A program made the translations under genes and the position numbers. Of a stretch of 64,000 nucleotides of DNA, positions 18,897 through 28,376 are shown in pieces. The stretch covers positions 4,533,501 to 4,597,500 of the forward strand of contig NZ_CP083954.1 in assembly GCF_006442975.2 (NCBI RefSeq), in the 5' to 3' direction. Origin of the DNA: Mesorhizobium sp. B2-1-1. Lineage in GTDB: Bacteria > Pseudomonadota > Alphaproteobacteria > Rhizobiales > Rhizobiaceae. The notes beneath the pieces were generated by a model. It did no database searches and was not told the origin of the DNA. It was given only the letters and a program-made list of their open reading frames with translations. Position 1 is the stretch's first letter. Each line of letters opens with the position of its first letter.

Positions 18897-19778
18897 CTAG
18901 TCCTCCGACAACTCGACCACGCGACGGCGCAGATAAGCGGCATATTCATTTTTTCCCAAGCGGGTTGCCCGCTGCAACACTTCATCGGCCCTCAGCCAGC
19001 CCTGTTCGAAGGCGATTTCCTCCGGACAGGCGACCTTGATGCCCTGGCGACGTTCGATTGTACGCACGAACGAAGAAGCATCGTCCAGGCTGTCGTGAGT
19101 GCCGGTATCGAGCCAGGCATAGCCGCGCCCCAACCGATGCACCTGCAACTGGCCACGCTCGAGATAGGCATTGTTGACCGCCGTGATTTCGAGCTCGCCT
19201 CGAGCCGAGGGCCGAATCCTTGAGGCGATATCGACAACCTGGTTGTCGTAGAAATAAAGGCCGGTGACGGCCCAGTTGGATTTCGGCTTCTGTGGTTTTT
19301 CCTCAATCGTGAGCGCGGTTCCAGTGGTCTTGTCGAAGGACACCACGCCATAGCGCTCCGGATCCTCGACATGGTAGGCGAACACCGAAGCGCCGCTTTC
19401 GCGCGATGCCGCGGTGCGGCAAAGCTTGGACAATCCGTCGCCAAAATAGATGTTGTCGCCCAGTATCATCGAAACGCTGTCCGCGCCGATGAAATCGCGG
19501 CCGATAATGAACGCTTCCGCAAGCCCGTTGGGCTGCGGCTGCTCGGCGTAGGACAACTCAAGCCCGAATTCCGATCCATCGCCCAACAGCTCGCGGAAAA
19601 CCGGCAGGTCCCGCGGCGTGGATATGACCAGAATCTCTCGAATCCCCGCAAGCATCAAAACGCTCAGCGGGTAATAGATCATCGGCTTGTCGTATACCGG
19701 GAGGATTTGCTTGGAGACCGCCAACGTTAGCGGATAAAGGCGCGTTCCACTGCCTCCAGCAAGGATAATTCCTTTCAA
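18897..19778 (-). CDS. rfbA: Glucose-1-phosphate thymidylyltransferase
   Basis: It makes dTDP-glucose from glucose-1-phosphate and dTTP, the entry to dTDP-rhamnose. The N-terminal loop is [23 protein letters not shown], with [27 protein letters not shown] and [22 protein letters not shown] following. The start appears to be TTG 19778, because AAGGAG lies seven bases upstream and the protein then begins exactly as the family does (293 residues). It is the first of the four rfb genes. A gap of 53 bases separates it from the ligase-like gene upstream, which leaves room for read-through or a weak internal promoter. Confidence 0.95.
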   Translation of the reverse strand: MKGIILAGGSGTRLYPLTLAVSKQILPVYDKPMIYYPLSVLMLAGIREILVISTPRDLPVFRELLGDGSEFGLELSYAEQPQPNGLAEAFIIGRDFIGADSVSMILGDNIYFGDGLSKLCRTAASRESGASVFAYHVEDPERYGVVSFDKTTGTALTIEEKPQKPKSNWAVTGLYFYDNQVVDIASRIRPSARGELEITAVNNAYLERGQLQVHRLGRGYAWLDTGTHDSLDDASSFVRTIERRQGIKVACPEEIAFEQGWLRADEVLQRATRLGKNEYAAYLRRRVVELSED

Positions 19779-19831
19779 GAAACTCTCCTTGACATGCCTA
19801 AGTCCCCTCCCCTGACACAAGCCGACCGTGC

Positions 19832-21253
19832 TTAGGTTTCATGCCGTGGCTTGTCAATCTGGTGCCCGACGAAGGGGGCCGAGCGAGTGTCCCCGGCCCC
19901 CGCCAACCGCCCTTGCCTTGCCGGGCCCGAGGTCCTGGCCGGGACAAGCAGATTGTCTTCATCGTGATGGCCTATCTCGCCCATCTCGCGCCTTTGGTTC
20001 AGCCGCTCGGCAAAACCCCTGTGAAAGACGATCGCATTCAAATAGGCAAACGTCATCGCGAGTGCTGCGGTTCGCAAGGGATAGTCGACAAGAGAGTGAA
20101 CGAGCAAAAACGACACCGACAGAAATGCAGCCTTCTGTAACGGCTCCCGGCGAATCCGGACCGACGAGGCGAAAAGCAATATGGCATACACAATCATTAA
20201 CAAAACGACCGGTATGCCGCCCTCAAGTGCCAATTCGAGGTAGTCATTGTGGGCATGATTTACATAAGTTCTGAAAATCATTCCGGCTTTTTCGTACATC
20301 TGATAGACCTTCGGAAAGCTGCCGAAGCCAACGCCAGTCACCCAGTTCTCTTTCATTCCTTCGATCGTGGTGCGAGCAAACTCTGCCCTGCCGAAAGCCG
20401 GATCGACCACTTTCGCATCGATCTTCGCCCATGCGCCGATCGTGTAGACGGAAAGCCCGATGAAAACCGCAAGAATGCCATATCCGCCCGCCCTTGAGCG
20501 AGCCGACAGGAAGACAACTGATATCGCGGTGATCACCAGTCCGATCAGAATGCCGGCGCGCGAGCCGGCTGCCAGAAGAAGCAGCAAGAGCATCGTCAGC
20601 CCAAGCGATCCGGACAGAAAATGTCCACGGAACAAGCCATAATAGACCACGAATGGGATGGAGACGAAGAGCAAGGCCGAAAAGTGATTTTGATTGGCAA
20701 ACAGGCCCGCATTGATCGCAAACGGCAGCAATCCTTCTATGGCGACGGTATCGGAGAGCGAATACTGGATCGCCGCGGCCAGGCCATTGCAGATGACGCC
20801 CATGAAAAAGAAGGGAACAAGGCCGTAGACCTCCTCGGTGCGCAGGCGGGTGACGCCGAGGAAAAATGCCGCGGCGGCGGCGAAATACAACATGCACTCG
20901 ATCGTGCGCCCGACGCCGACGCTGACGAAGCGCGATTGCGTTTCACCATCCAGCCAGGGTCTGACAAGCAGCACCTCGGGCCGCAACCCGTCCAGCAAGG
21001 CCCCGGGCAGCGGAACGATCTGGAAGCAGAACACGGCTAGGCCGAGAGCAATCAGCCACAAGATCGCCCGGGGAATTGTTTGTCCGCTGGGCCGCGACAG
21101 GATGGCCGCGGCCGAGAGAATCGCCGCGATCTCGATCAGCGTTTCGGTGTAGAGGCCGCTCGCGGTGCCGCCGCCAATCAGCAGGGACAGGAAAAGAACC
21201 GACCCAAGCAGGTATTTGTCCCACTGCCCGGGCTGCCGTGACCGTGCTCTCAC
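19832..21253 (-). CDS. O-antigen ligase/polymerase family membrane protein
   Basis: This 473-residue integral membrane protein has about ten to twelve hydrophobic segments. A periplasmic-type loop has the Wzy_C/WaaL-like pattern [12 protein letters not shown] followed by [23 protein letters not shown], a good match to the family signature H-A-H-N. It could polymerise repeat units or ligate chains to an acceptor. The start GTG 21253 overlaps the upstream stop by four bases (GTGA); an upstream in-frame extension lies inside that gene. The position after Wzc-like and OPX-like genes suits a Wzy role in exopolysaccharide synthesis. Confidence 0.85.
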   Translation of the reverse strand: MRARSRQPGQWDKYLLGSVLFLSLLIGGGTASGLYTETLIEIAAILSAAAILSRPSGQTIPRAILWLIALGLAVFCFQIVPLPGALLDGLRPEVLLVRPWLDGETQSRFVSVGVGRTIECMLYFAAAAAFFLGVTRLRTEEVYGLVPFFFMGVICNGLAAAIQYSLSDTVAIEGLLPFAINAGLFANQNHFSALLFVSIPFVVYYGLFRGHFLSGSLGLTMLLLLLLAAGSRAGILIGLVITAISVVFLSARSRAGGYGILAVFIGLSVYTIGAWAKIDAKVVDPAFGRAEFARTTIEGMKENWVTGVGFGSFPKVYQMYEKAGMIFRTYVNHAHNDYLELALEGGIPVVLLMIVYAILLFASSVRIRREPLQKAAFLSVSFLLVHSLVDYPLRTAALAMTFAYLNAIVFHRGFAERLNQRREMGEIGHHDEDNLLVPARTSGPARQGRLAGAGDTRSAPFVGHQIDKPRHET

Positions 21254-22509
21254 GACGACACCCTCTCGATGCTCAATCTGTGCATGATCAGCGTGCCGAC
21301 GTATCGAAACCGCCAGCTCTCGGCAATTGCGGCTGTTTCCAGCCTCAGCAACTGTATCGGACACGCAGCCGGTCCGACGGTGAAATCCAGGCTCAGACTT
21401 CGCCGGTTGAATGTGCCTTCCGGTATGTTGAAGCGCGCTATCTCACTTGACGGGTCCGCGCATCTGACGGACCAGAACAGCTGCTTTGGCAGTTTGAGAT
21501 TTGTCGCGGACGCGGTCATGGACATCCGGTAAGAACCGGGGGGCAATTCGACATATTGCTGAAGCGCAGCGTTCTTGACCGGCGTGTTTAGAAATCGAAC
21601 CGTCGCCCCGCTGTCGCTTTCACTTTCACCCGCGCCCTGCGATCCAGCAAAGGTGATCTCCAGCCCAGATCGGTCGTGTATCACCCAGTCGAACGGCTTG
21701 CCGCTGAAGAGCGGCTCGAAGCCGCCATTGAAGATGTAGCCGCCCAGCTTCCGCTCCCGATCGGACAGGCTGAAAAGAAACAGCCGATAGGCCGGGCCAT
21801 AGTCCTTCTGCTTGATGTAACCGGTGATAACGGCGGACAATTCGCTGGATTTCGGCGGCGCATCCGTGCGTCCGAGATCGAGCAGCAGCTGGTTTGCAGG
21901 TCCCAGGCTTTGCGGGTTCTGGCCAAGGGCGAGAAAAAGCTTACCACGCCACGGCGCCTCTGCCTCCAGGGCTGCCAGCACGGCCTGATAGCCGTCGGAA
22001 TTGGAAAGGATGGCAGGCCAGCCTGGGGCGATGGCCGAAAACTGGTCTGGCCACCGGCGCAGCAAGGTGTCGATCTCGCCCACGGCCCTCGCCAGATCGC
22101 CTGCCGCGATCGAGCGATCGATGGACCTCTGCAGCGCATGGATTTCAGTCTTGGACAGTTTTCGCGCCTGGTCGAAAAGTTCGAAAGCCTGGGCCTGTTC
22201 GCCTTGCCGATATCTGATCTCACCGATCAGGCTGTAGAGACGGGCGTCCGCGACATTGAAGCGAAGCGCATTCTTGGCCTTGGCGGCCAAGGCGCCGAGA
22301 TCGACGCTCGTTTCGTTCAGCTCGCCGGCAATTTCGTCTATCAAGGCATCTGCGTTCAGCGGATCCAGTGCCAGAGACACGCTCGGCGTTCCCTCCTCAA
22401 GGAGCCGACTTAGCCCGATCGACGAAGCCATCAACACCAGAACGGAGGCGACGAACCAAACGCTTGAACGCAGGAGATTTTGCATGAGAGGGCTGGCCTG
22501 CTCCGTCAT
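21250..22509 (-). CDS. Uncharacterised membrane-anchored protein with repeat-like N-terminal half
   Basis: I do not recognise a named family. After a short N-terminus there is one hydrophobic anchor (SVWFVASVLVLMASSIGL), so the bulk should be periplasmic. Residues about 60-200 are helical and resemble degenerate TPR units (LYSLIGEIRYRQGEQAQAFELFDQARKLSK). The C-terminal 200 residues look like a beta-sandwich that might bind carbohydrate (VELPPGSYRMSMTA, LLRLETAAIAESWRFRYVG). Start is uncertain: ATG 22509 (used here), 22545 and 22485 all overlap exoP by 89-149 bases. It lies between the Wzc-like and ligase-like genes, which suggests a function in polymer assembly or export. Confidence 0.65.
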   Translation of the reverse strand: MTEQASPLMQNLLRSSVWFVASVLVLMASSIGLSRLLEEGTPSVSLALDPLNADALIDEIAGELNETSVDLGALAAKAKNALRFNVADARLYSLIGEIRYRQGEQAQAFELFDQARKLSKTEIHALQRSIDRSIAAGDLARAVGEIDTLLRRWPDQFSAIAPGWPAILSNSDGYQAVLAALEAEAPWRGKLFLALGQNPQSLGPANQLLLDLGRTDAPPKSSELSAVITGYIKQKDYGPAYRLFLFSLSDRERKLGGYIFNGGFEPLFSGKPFDWVIHDRSGLEITFAGSQGAGESESDSGATVRFLNTPVKNAALQQYVELPPGSYRMSMTASATNLKLPKQLFWSVRCADPSSEIARFNIPEGTFNRRSLSLDFTVGPAACPIQLLRLETAAIAESWRFRYVGTLIMHRLSIERVSS

Positions 22510-24775
22510 CGACTTTGCCCTCAATCTTCGGCGTGCCCGCGCCATGTTCGTAATATTGGTAGTTCATGTATTTATAGGCGTAGTTGTAGTCGAACTTGTT
22601 CACCGCGAATTTCGACATTGCCGCCCCGATCACGTTCGCTCCGGCTGCGCGCAGGCGTTTCAGCGCCGTCTTGGCCGCCTTGCGCGTCACCTGGTTCGTG
22701 GAAATGACCACCAGTGTGCCCTCGGCAAGCCGGCTGAGAATGGGCGCATCGGACAGGCCGACGATCGGCGGAGCGTCGATGATGACGAGATCGAAACGCT
22801 TGCCGAGATTGGTGACGATCAGCGCCATCTTCGGCGATGAAAGCAGATCCGCAGGGTTGGGCGGGATCGTTCCGGACGTCAGCACGGTCACGTTGGGATA
22901 TTTGGTCGTCCTGAATATGCCCGCCACATCTTCCTTGCGCACCGTATTCGTCAGGAGATTGCTCAACCCGATCGCGTTGTCGAGACCGAACAGCCGATGA
23001 AGATTCGGTTTGCGCAGATCGCCGTCGATAAGTAAGACCTTCGCACCGAGGGCGGCGAAATCCTGACCGAGCTTGAACGAGGTCGTCGACTTGCCTTCGG
23101 AAGGCTCGGAGCTGGTCACCAGCAGCGAACGCGGCGCGCCCTCCGCGCCGGAGAATTGCAGCGACGTTCGCAGCGAACGATAAGCTTCCGATAGCCCGGA
23201 CTTCTGGTCGGCGATGCTGGCCGTCAGTTCGCGGTCACCGACGAGCGGCAGGATGCCGAGCATGGCCAGCCCCAGCTCCCTTTCGACCTGCTCGGGGTTG
23301 GTGAAGGTGTTGTTCAGCAGCTCGATGATGTAGATGATCGATGCAGTGAGAGCCATGAACAGCGCTAGCGCGATCGCCAGATTGATGATCAGGCGCGGAG
23401 AATAGGGACTTACGGGCAGGGTCGCGAAATCGACGATGGCTGCGCTTTGCGTTTTGAGCTCGGAGCTGACGCCTACTTCATTCAGCTTGGTGATGAGGCT
23501 GTCATATTGCGACCGGTTGGAATCGACCTCGCGCTTGAGGATGGTGTATTTTATGTTCTTGTCATTGAAGACGACCTGCTGCTTTTCCATCTCGGCGAGC
23601 TTGGATTTGAGGTCGGCTTCCTTGTTCTGTGCTTCCTGGTACTTCAGGCGCAGCGAATCGGTTATCGCCAGGACGCCGTTATTATAGAGCCGCGTCAGCT
23701 CCTTGATCTGCGACTGGAGTTGCTGCATCTCCGGAAAGCCAGGCTTCAGAATGCTCAGTTTCTGTTGATATTGGCTCTTGAGGTCCGCGAGTTTTTCGCT
23801 GAGTTTTTGTAAGCCATCACTCTCCAGAACCGGCGACAGGCTGGAGCCTCGCCCCTTGTCTATCTGGTCCACGACGCGACCGGCATCAAGACGATCCTGG
23901 ATAGCGGTCGCGAGCGCTGTGTTCAGCGCCTCGATGTTCAATCCGATCAGCGATTTGTCGTCGCCGGTGACGGTGATGCCGGCATCCTTCGCATAGGCGA
24001 CCAGCTCCTCCTCGGACTTCTGCAGCTTCTGCTTGACCTGCAGGACCTGTTCCTGGATGAACTGTCTCGCCAGATCGGACGTCTCGCTGGTCTGGTCGAG
24101 ACGTTGATCGATAAAACTCTGCGCGACCTGGTTGGCGACGTCGCTTGCGTATCTGGGCTTCTGGTCGATGAAAGTGATCGACAGCAAGCTGGTGTTGGTC
24201 ACAAGGTTGACCGTCAGATCCTTCAGAACGCGCTTGATCGCCATTGCCTCTCGCTCTTCGGGGGTCTTTTCCTGGATCGAAGGCGATTTGGAAATTCCGA
24301 ATGCACGGTAGAGGATGTTGCTGAGCGAGAAGCTCGGGGTTGGGAACAGGAAATCCGGTTTTTCGGAGAGCCCCAGCTGAAACACGACGCGCTGGGCCAG
24401 CGCACGGCTCTTCAGTTTCTCGCGAGCGGTCAGAAACGCGCGTAAGTCGCTGTTTTCGGAAACCACTTCGATGTCCTGAAAAACCTTTGCCGAAGGGACC
24501 AGGACTTCCAGCTGTGTCGTTGCCTGATACTTCGGCGTCTGCATCATTGTCACTATGATACCGGCAACTAGGCCAGCCACCGCCATCATGACAATCAGCC
24601 AGCGATATTGCACGACATAGAAAAGCAGCTTGAGCGGATTGAATCTCTCGTCGTGAGCGGCATAGTCTCGACCGTAAGGACTATAATTCTGCGCCCCGTC
24701 ATAATAGAGGTCCGCGGACAAAGCCTGGCCATGTCGAGGACCGGCGATTTGGGGCTGCCTGTTGCGATCGAGCAT
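22397..24775 (-). CDS. exoP: Wzc/ExoP-type polysaccharide co-polymerase and tyrosine autokinase
   Basis: This 792-residue inner-membrane protein controls chain length and export. A Wzz domain lies between hydrophobic segments near residues 56-76 and 462-487, with long coiled-coil stretches between (QVKQKLQKSEEELVAYAKDAG; KEADLKSKLAEMEKQ). The cytoplasmic BY-kinase domain has Walker A SSEPSEGKSTTS near 555, Walker A' LLIDGDLRKP near 580 and Walker B LVIIDAPP near 660. A tyrosine-rich cluster FDYNYAYKYMNYQYY lies near 725-743, and a basic tail follows it rather than the usual free Tyr-rich end. It follows the OPX lipoprotein gene, the usual pairing for Wza/Wzc. Confidence 0.92.
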   Translation of the reverse strand: MLDRNRQPQIAGPRHGQALSADLYYDGAQNYSPYGRDYAAHDERFNPLKLLFYVVQYRWLIVMMAVAGLVAGIIVTMMQTPKYQATTQLEVLVPSAKVFQDIEVVSENSDLRAFLTAREKLKSRALAQRVVFQLGLSEKPDFLFPTPSFSLSNILYRAFGISKSPSIQEKTPEEREAMAIKRVLKDLTVNLVTNTSLLSITFIDQKPRYASDVANQVAQSFIDQRLDQTSETSDLARQFIQEQVLQVKQKLQKSEEELVAYAKDAGITVTGDDKSLIGLNIEALNTALATAIQDRLDAGRVVDQIDKGRGSSLSPVLESDGLQKLSEKLADLKSQYQQKLSILKPGFPEMQQLQSQIKELTRLYNNGVLAITDSLRLKYQEAQNKEADLKSKLAEMEKQQVVFNDKNIKYTILKREVDSNRSQYDSLITKLNEVGVSSELKTQSAAIVDFATLPVSPYSPRLIINLAIALALFMALTASIIYIIELLNNTFTNPEQVERELGLAMLGILPLVGDRELTASIADQKSGLSEAYRSLRTSLQFSGAEGAPRSLLVTSSEPSEGKSTTSFKLGQDFAALGAKVLLIDGDLRKPNLHRLFGLDNAIGLSNLLTNTVRKEDVAGIFRTTKYPNVTVLTSGTIPPNPADLLSSPKMALIVTNLGKRFDLVIIDAPPIVGLSDAPILSRLAEGTLVVISTNQVTRKAAKTALKRLRAAGANVIGAAMSKFAVNKFDYNYAYKYMNYQYYEHGAGTPKIEGKVDDGAGQPSHAKSPAFKRLVRRLRSGVDGFVDRAKSAP

Positions 24776-24822
24776 GCGCGAGGTGATCCTGGTTGTCCGT
24801 ACCCTGGCCGGCCAGGCCTCCC

Positions 24823-25593
24823 TTACGGAATGACCGCAATTCGGGCCGCGCTCGACGCGAGGCCCAGGGCATCCTTCAAATTGTTCATTGCGATTTTCGA
24901 CTTCGAAGCGAAAACCACGACCACGTCGCCGCCATAGATGCGCGGGTTGCGATTCTTGCCGGCGCGGATTTCCTCGACATTGTAGTTTGCGACCAGCTTG
25001 TTTTGACCGACATTGCGGTAGACGAAGACCTTGCCGGCATCGCCGATGGCGTTGAAGCCTCCGGCAAGGGCGATCGCATCCAGCAAGGAGGCGCTGCTGG
25101 ACACCGGATAGATGCCGGCCCTGTTGACCTCACCGTCGACCGTGATGCGCTGGCCTATCGATTCCTTGACGAAAATCGTCACATCCGGCGATTGCAGATA
25201 TTTTGCGCCATAGGCTGTCTCGATATCCTTTTCGAGCTGGCGGACCGTCTTGCCGGCCGCTGTCATCGTCCCGATAAGCGGAAGGGAAATCTGGCCGCCG
25301 GCGTCCACCTGAACCGTCCTGTTCAGGTTGTCGACCTGGAATACGCTGACTTCGAGTACATCGTTGGCAGACAGCGGCTGCTCGCTGCCGTTTTGTGTAT
25401 TCTGCGGTGCCGGCAGATCCTTCACCATCCGTAGCGCGCCGCCCCCGGCAAGCGCCGTTGAGGACGATGTCGGCTGCAGCGCATCGACAGAGCTCGTGGA
25501 CGATGATGAACTGCTCGCGCAAGCAGAGAGGGCGAGCAATACAAGCAGTGCCGGCATTCCCACGCCACTTCCCCCGAGATCGAGAATGCCCAT
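24823..25593 (-). CDS. OPX-family polysaccharide export lipoprotein (Wza/ExoF type)
   Basis: It probably forms or gates the outer-membrane export channel. The N-terminus has a signal peptide with lipobox LSAC, followed by a Ser/Thr-rich linker. A Poly_export domain follows (LSANDVLEVSVFQVDNLNRTVQVDAGGQISLPLIGTMTAAG), then an SLBB domain (ITVDGEVNRAGIYPVSSSASLLDAIALAGG). The 256 residues are short, ending after one SLBB repeat. ATG 25593 is assumed; ATG 25557 would shorten the signal peptide, and longer upstream extensions would bury it. It lies 47 bases upstream of exoP. Confidence 0.88.
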   Translation of the reverse strand: MGILDLGGSGVGMPALLVLLALSACASSSSSSTSSVDALQPTSSSTALAGGGALRMVKDLPAPQNTQNGSEQPLSANDVLEVSVFQVDNLNRTVQVDAGGQISLPLIGTMTAAGKTVRQLEKDIETAYGAKYLQSPDVTIFVKESIGQRITVDGEVNRAGIYPVSSSASLLDAIALAGGFNAIGDAGKVFVYRNVGQNKLVANYNVEEIRAGKNRNPRIYGGDVVVVFASKSKIAMNNLKDALGLASSAARIAVIP

Positions 25594-25746
25594 TACAGAG
25601 CCCCACTCTTGAACAGCTTGGGCAGTCCATCGAAATGGCCCGCACAGCTGGCTCCCGGCTTCTTCGCTCGTTTTTCCAATGGCGTGAGCAACTGGTTCTG
25701 CACTATCGCGCCCGAGCTTGCGCAAACCGGCGAGACCAGACCTTGG

Positions 25747-26244
25747 CTAGCGGCTGACTGCGTCGTCGTCATCCTGTAATCCAATAGCCAGTGCGGCACC
25801 GCCACCAACCGCGCCGGCGCCCAACAGCACCGGCAAAATGCCAGGTCCGGAATTGGCAGGTCCGGTAGCAGCTTCCTGCGCATCAAGCGAGACGCACATA
25901 CCGCCTTGCACCGGATCGATGCTGACGGTCGCGTTGGCCGGAACATCAAGCGCGCAATTGGCGCCGACAGCCAAGGAAGCCGATGCTTGCGGCCCGGTCA
26001 TGATGCGTGCGCCTGGATAAATCGGCGCTCCCGCGCCCACCCCGGCGTAACCGCCGGCCTGCGACATCTGCACATCACCCTGGACTTGGGTGAACTGGCC
26101 GACAATGCCAGACACGGGCGCAGCGGCCAGGCACGAACATGTCTGTGCCGACTGGGCAACAGCATCGGACGCTGTAAACCAGGCACCTCCCCCGGCGAGC
26201 GTGATAAAAGCGAAGACAACCCCAACCCGATGACGCCCGGTCAT
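25747..26244 (-). CDS. Secreted FecR-like small protein with C-terminal QDDDDAVSR tail (paralog 1)
   Basis: Unknown function. The 165-residue protein has a signal peptide ending near AVAQS, a conserved CSC pair just after it, and a FecR-like beta-rich core (VQGDVQMSQAGGYAGVGAG, YPGARIMTGPQASASLAVG, LDVPANATVSI). Cys residues in the CSC, GANCAL and GGMCVSL contexts could form disulfides. A glycine/alanine-rich hydrophobic segment follows near 135-155, ending in the acidic tail QDDDDAVSR. The next gene upstream, at 26350, is a clear paralog with the same design. Position directly ahead of the OPX and Wzc genes suggests a role at the cell surface, which is inference. Confidence 0.75.
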   Translation of the reverse strand: MTGRHRVGVVFAFITLAGGGAWFTASDAVAQSAQTCSCLAAAPVSGIVGQFTQVQGDVQMSQAGGYAGVGAGAPIYPGARIMTGPQASASLAVGANCALDVPANATVSIDPVQGGMCVSLDAQEAATGPANSGPGILPVLLGAGAVGGGAALAIGLQDDDDAVSR

Positions 26245-26349
26245 TTCTACCCCCTTCGAACCAACGACCCGCCCCCGGAACGAATCGCTTACGCACCCCT
26301 TCGGTCAACAACACTCAAAGAACTCACCAGCATTCAGGTGATCCGCCCC

Positions 26350-26835
26350 TCAGCGACTGACCGCTTTGTCGTCATCCTGCGTCGCCGCCAACACACCGCT
26401 GGTGACAAGCGCACCGGCGAAAATCCCTTCGGGCAGGCCAAACCCACTTGTGCCACCGGACGGCTGGATGGCCGCCGTCCGTTCTGAACCCACGAGTTTC
26501 AGACAGATGTTGCCGCCCACGCGTGAAACATCCAGACTGGAATTCGCCGGTACATTCATGTTGCAGCCGCCAACAAGTACGGATGCCGAACCCTTGGTAC
26601 CGACTACCACCCGACTGCCAAGGCCGAGAGTGCTCCCCGCCTTTGCAGGACCATAGCCGACCGACTGCGAGACCATCACGTCGCCATCGGCGGAACGAAT
26701 GGATCCAATCGCACTCGCCGGGCCGCGATAGGCGGCAGCGCAGCTGCAGGATACGTCTTGGGCGAAAGATGAAACCGAAGTGAAACCGCTCGCGGCAACC
26801 AACGCGCTCACTGCGGTTCTAATGATGACATTCAT
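26350..26835 (-). CDS. Secreted FecR-like small protein with C-terminal QDDDKAVSR tail (paralog 2)
   Basis: This is the sister of the 25747 protein, 161 residues. It has a signal peptide (ALVAASGFTSVSSFAQ), CSC immediately after cleavage, then GDVMVSQSVGYG, GSRVVVGTKGSASVLVGGC and NVPANSSLDV. GGNICLKL and a weakly hydrophobic segment (GIFAGALVTSGVLAATQ) precede QDDDKAVSR. The shared positions include all four Cys, GDV..SQ, VPAN and the last nine residues except one, while the linker before the last helix differs. It is the first gene of a minus-strand set with 353 non-coding bases upstream, so a promoter is expected there. Function unknown. Confidence 0.75.
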   Translation of the reverse strand: MNVIIRTAVSALVAASGFTSVSSFAQDVSCSCAAAYRGPASAIGSIRSADGDVMVSQSVGYGPAKAGSTLGLGSRVVVGTKGSASVLVGGCNMNVPANSSLDVSRVGGNICLKLVGSERTAAIQPSGGTSGFGLPEGIFAGALVTSGVLAATQDDDKAVSR

Positions 26836-27188
26836 CCGTTTCGCCTTTCCTTCAAATCATCCCGGATATGCCAGATCAAAAGGTGGTGACATCAGCGCCT
26901 AACATTTTTTTGCCACAATTCCAACCCGTGTCGCACGATGCGGAGAAGTTTGACCTGAACAACGCGCCATTTTAGCAATTACGTATAAATAATCCCGAGC
27001 TGTCGGCGATGGATGTCTGGCCCTCCAAAGAGAAATTACGATTCCCTTTTCATCCTGATTACACCGAGCCCAACTTGATCAAAGCCGAGCCCCCTCGAAA
27101 GCCGAGTCCCGATCTGCAATGCAGCAAGACAAGCTTAGCGCCTGCTTGAATGCCTGATCTCCTCGGCTCGAACTTCAACCGCGTTCAA
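26836..27188. other. Non-coding region, probable promoter of the secreted-protein/export gene set
   Basis: About 350 bases lie between the glycosyltransferase stop at 27189 and the start of the secreted paralog at 26835. The stretch around 26970-27000 (AATTACGTATAAATAAT) is clearly A/T-rich in an otherwise GC-rich region and could hold promoter or binding sites. No gene, tRNA or strong hairpin is visible. Confidence 0.45.
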
Positions 27189-28376
27189 CTACACGCCGGC
27201 CGGTTCATCGCCTGGCGAGGCATTGAGCTTCCCTATCTGCGTCATGTAGCACTCTATGACGATCCGTTCCGAAAACTGCCGCTCCACTTTGCTTCGGCTC
27301 TCCATGCCCATCCTGTTCCTGGATGCGGCGTCCATCGTTGCGAATTCGAGCATCTTGCTTGCCAGGTCGCCTGCGTCTTTCACCTTGCACAGCAGGCCGT
27401 TGACGCCGTGGTCCACCACCTCCCTGCAGCCGGGCACATCTGACGCGATCAGCGGCTTGCCCATCGCGGCTGCTTCCAGTAGCGAGCGCGGCGTTCCTTC
27501 CCTGTAGGAGGGCAAGACGACGCAATCGGCCGCGTCCAGGAAGGGACGGACGTCGTCGGTGGTTCCGAGATACTCGACCAGGCCTTCGCCTGCCCATCGC
27601 TCGACCTGCGCACGGCTGACCGCTGTGCGGTTCTCGACATCGAGGAATCCAAGAAGCTGGAAGCGCGCGCCGGGCATGTTGCGGTGCATCTGACGAGCTG
27701 CCTCGACGAACTCGCCCACGCCCTTATCCCAGAGAAGCCTGGCCACCAGCAGAAAGACGATCGCGCCGGACGATTGGCTTTGGCGGGGCGCCGGAGAGAA
27801 GCGAATAAGGTCGACCCCGGAGCCCGGCAGCAGTGCGGTCAGTTCCTTGCGGACTAGGCGCTCGCTGACGAACAGCATCCTGTCGTCGTCATTCTGAAAG
27901 AAGACTATTTTCGAACGGACCAGCGCCAGCCGGTACAGGACCTTGGCAATTTTCTGGAGAAGGCCGCCACGGAGGAAAACCGTGCCGAGCCCTGAAACAT
28001 TGTTTATGACCGGGATGCCATTGAGGTTTGCCGCCAGCGATCCGAACACGTTGGGCTTGATGGTGAAGCCGACAAACGCCAGCGGCCTCTCGCGGCGCAG
28101 CAGGCGCCAGTAGCGCCACAGAAGCACCATGTCGCGAAACGGCGAGGTGCCGGAATTATCCATCTCGATTTCGACATACCGGCAGCCCATCGGCGGGATC
28201 AGGCGCGAATACTCGTCCCTGGGCGCCGCAACCACCACTTCATAGCCCCGCCCTTGCAGCGCCTCGATGAGGCCTTTGCGGAAATTGACGACATTCCAGG
28301 ACGTGTTGATGGAGATGATTATCTTTCTTCCGATCCCAAGCATCGTCCCCGCCTCCCCCAATGCCGTTTCGCTCAC
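27189..28376 (-). CDS. GT4 family glycosyltransferase
   Basis: This is a 395-residue retaining glycosyltransferase of the PglA/EpsD-like type. It contains IIISINTSWNVVNFRKGLIEALQGRGYEV, the NVSGLGTVF loop typical of hexosyltransferases of this group, FLLVARLLWDKGVGEFVEAA, and the E-x7-E motif in YREGTPRSLLEAAAMGKPLIASDVPGC. The start GTG 28376 overlaps the preceding stop by four bases (GTGA); ATG 28343 is an alternative giving MLGIGRKIIIS. The sugar specificity is unknown; the family often transfers GalNAc, GlcNAc or galactose. Confidence 0.88.
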   Translation of the reverse strand: MSETALGEAGTMLGIGRKIIISINTSWNVVNFRKGLIEALQGRGYEVVVAAPRDEYSRLIPPMGCRYVEIEMDNSGTSPFRDMVLLWRYWRLLRRERPLAFVGFTIKPNVFGSLAANLNGIPVINNVSGLGTVFLRGGLLQKIAKVLYRLALVRSKIVFFQNDDDRMLFVSERLVRKELTALLPGSGVDLIRFSPAPRQSQSSGAIVFLLVARLLWDKGVGEFVEAARQMHRNMPGARFQLLGFLDVENRTAVSRAQVERWAGEGLVEYLGTTDDVRPFLDAADCVVLPSYREGTPRSLLEAAAMGKPLIASDVPGCREVVDHGVNGLLCKVKDAGDLASKMLEFATMDAASRNRMGMESRSKVERQFSERIVIECYMTQIGKLNASPGDEPAGV

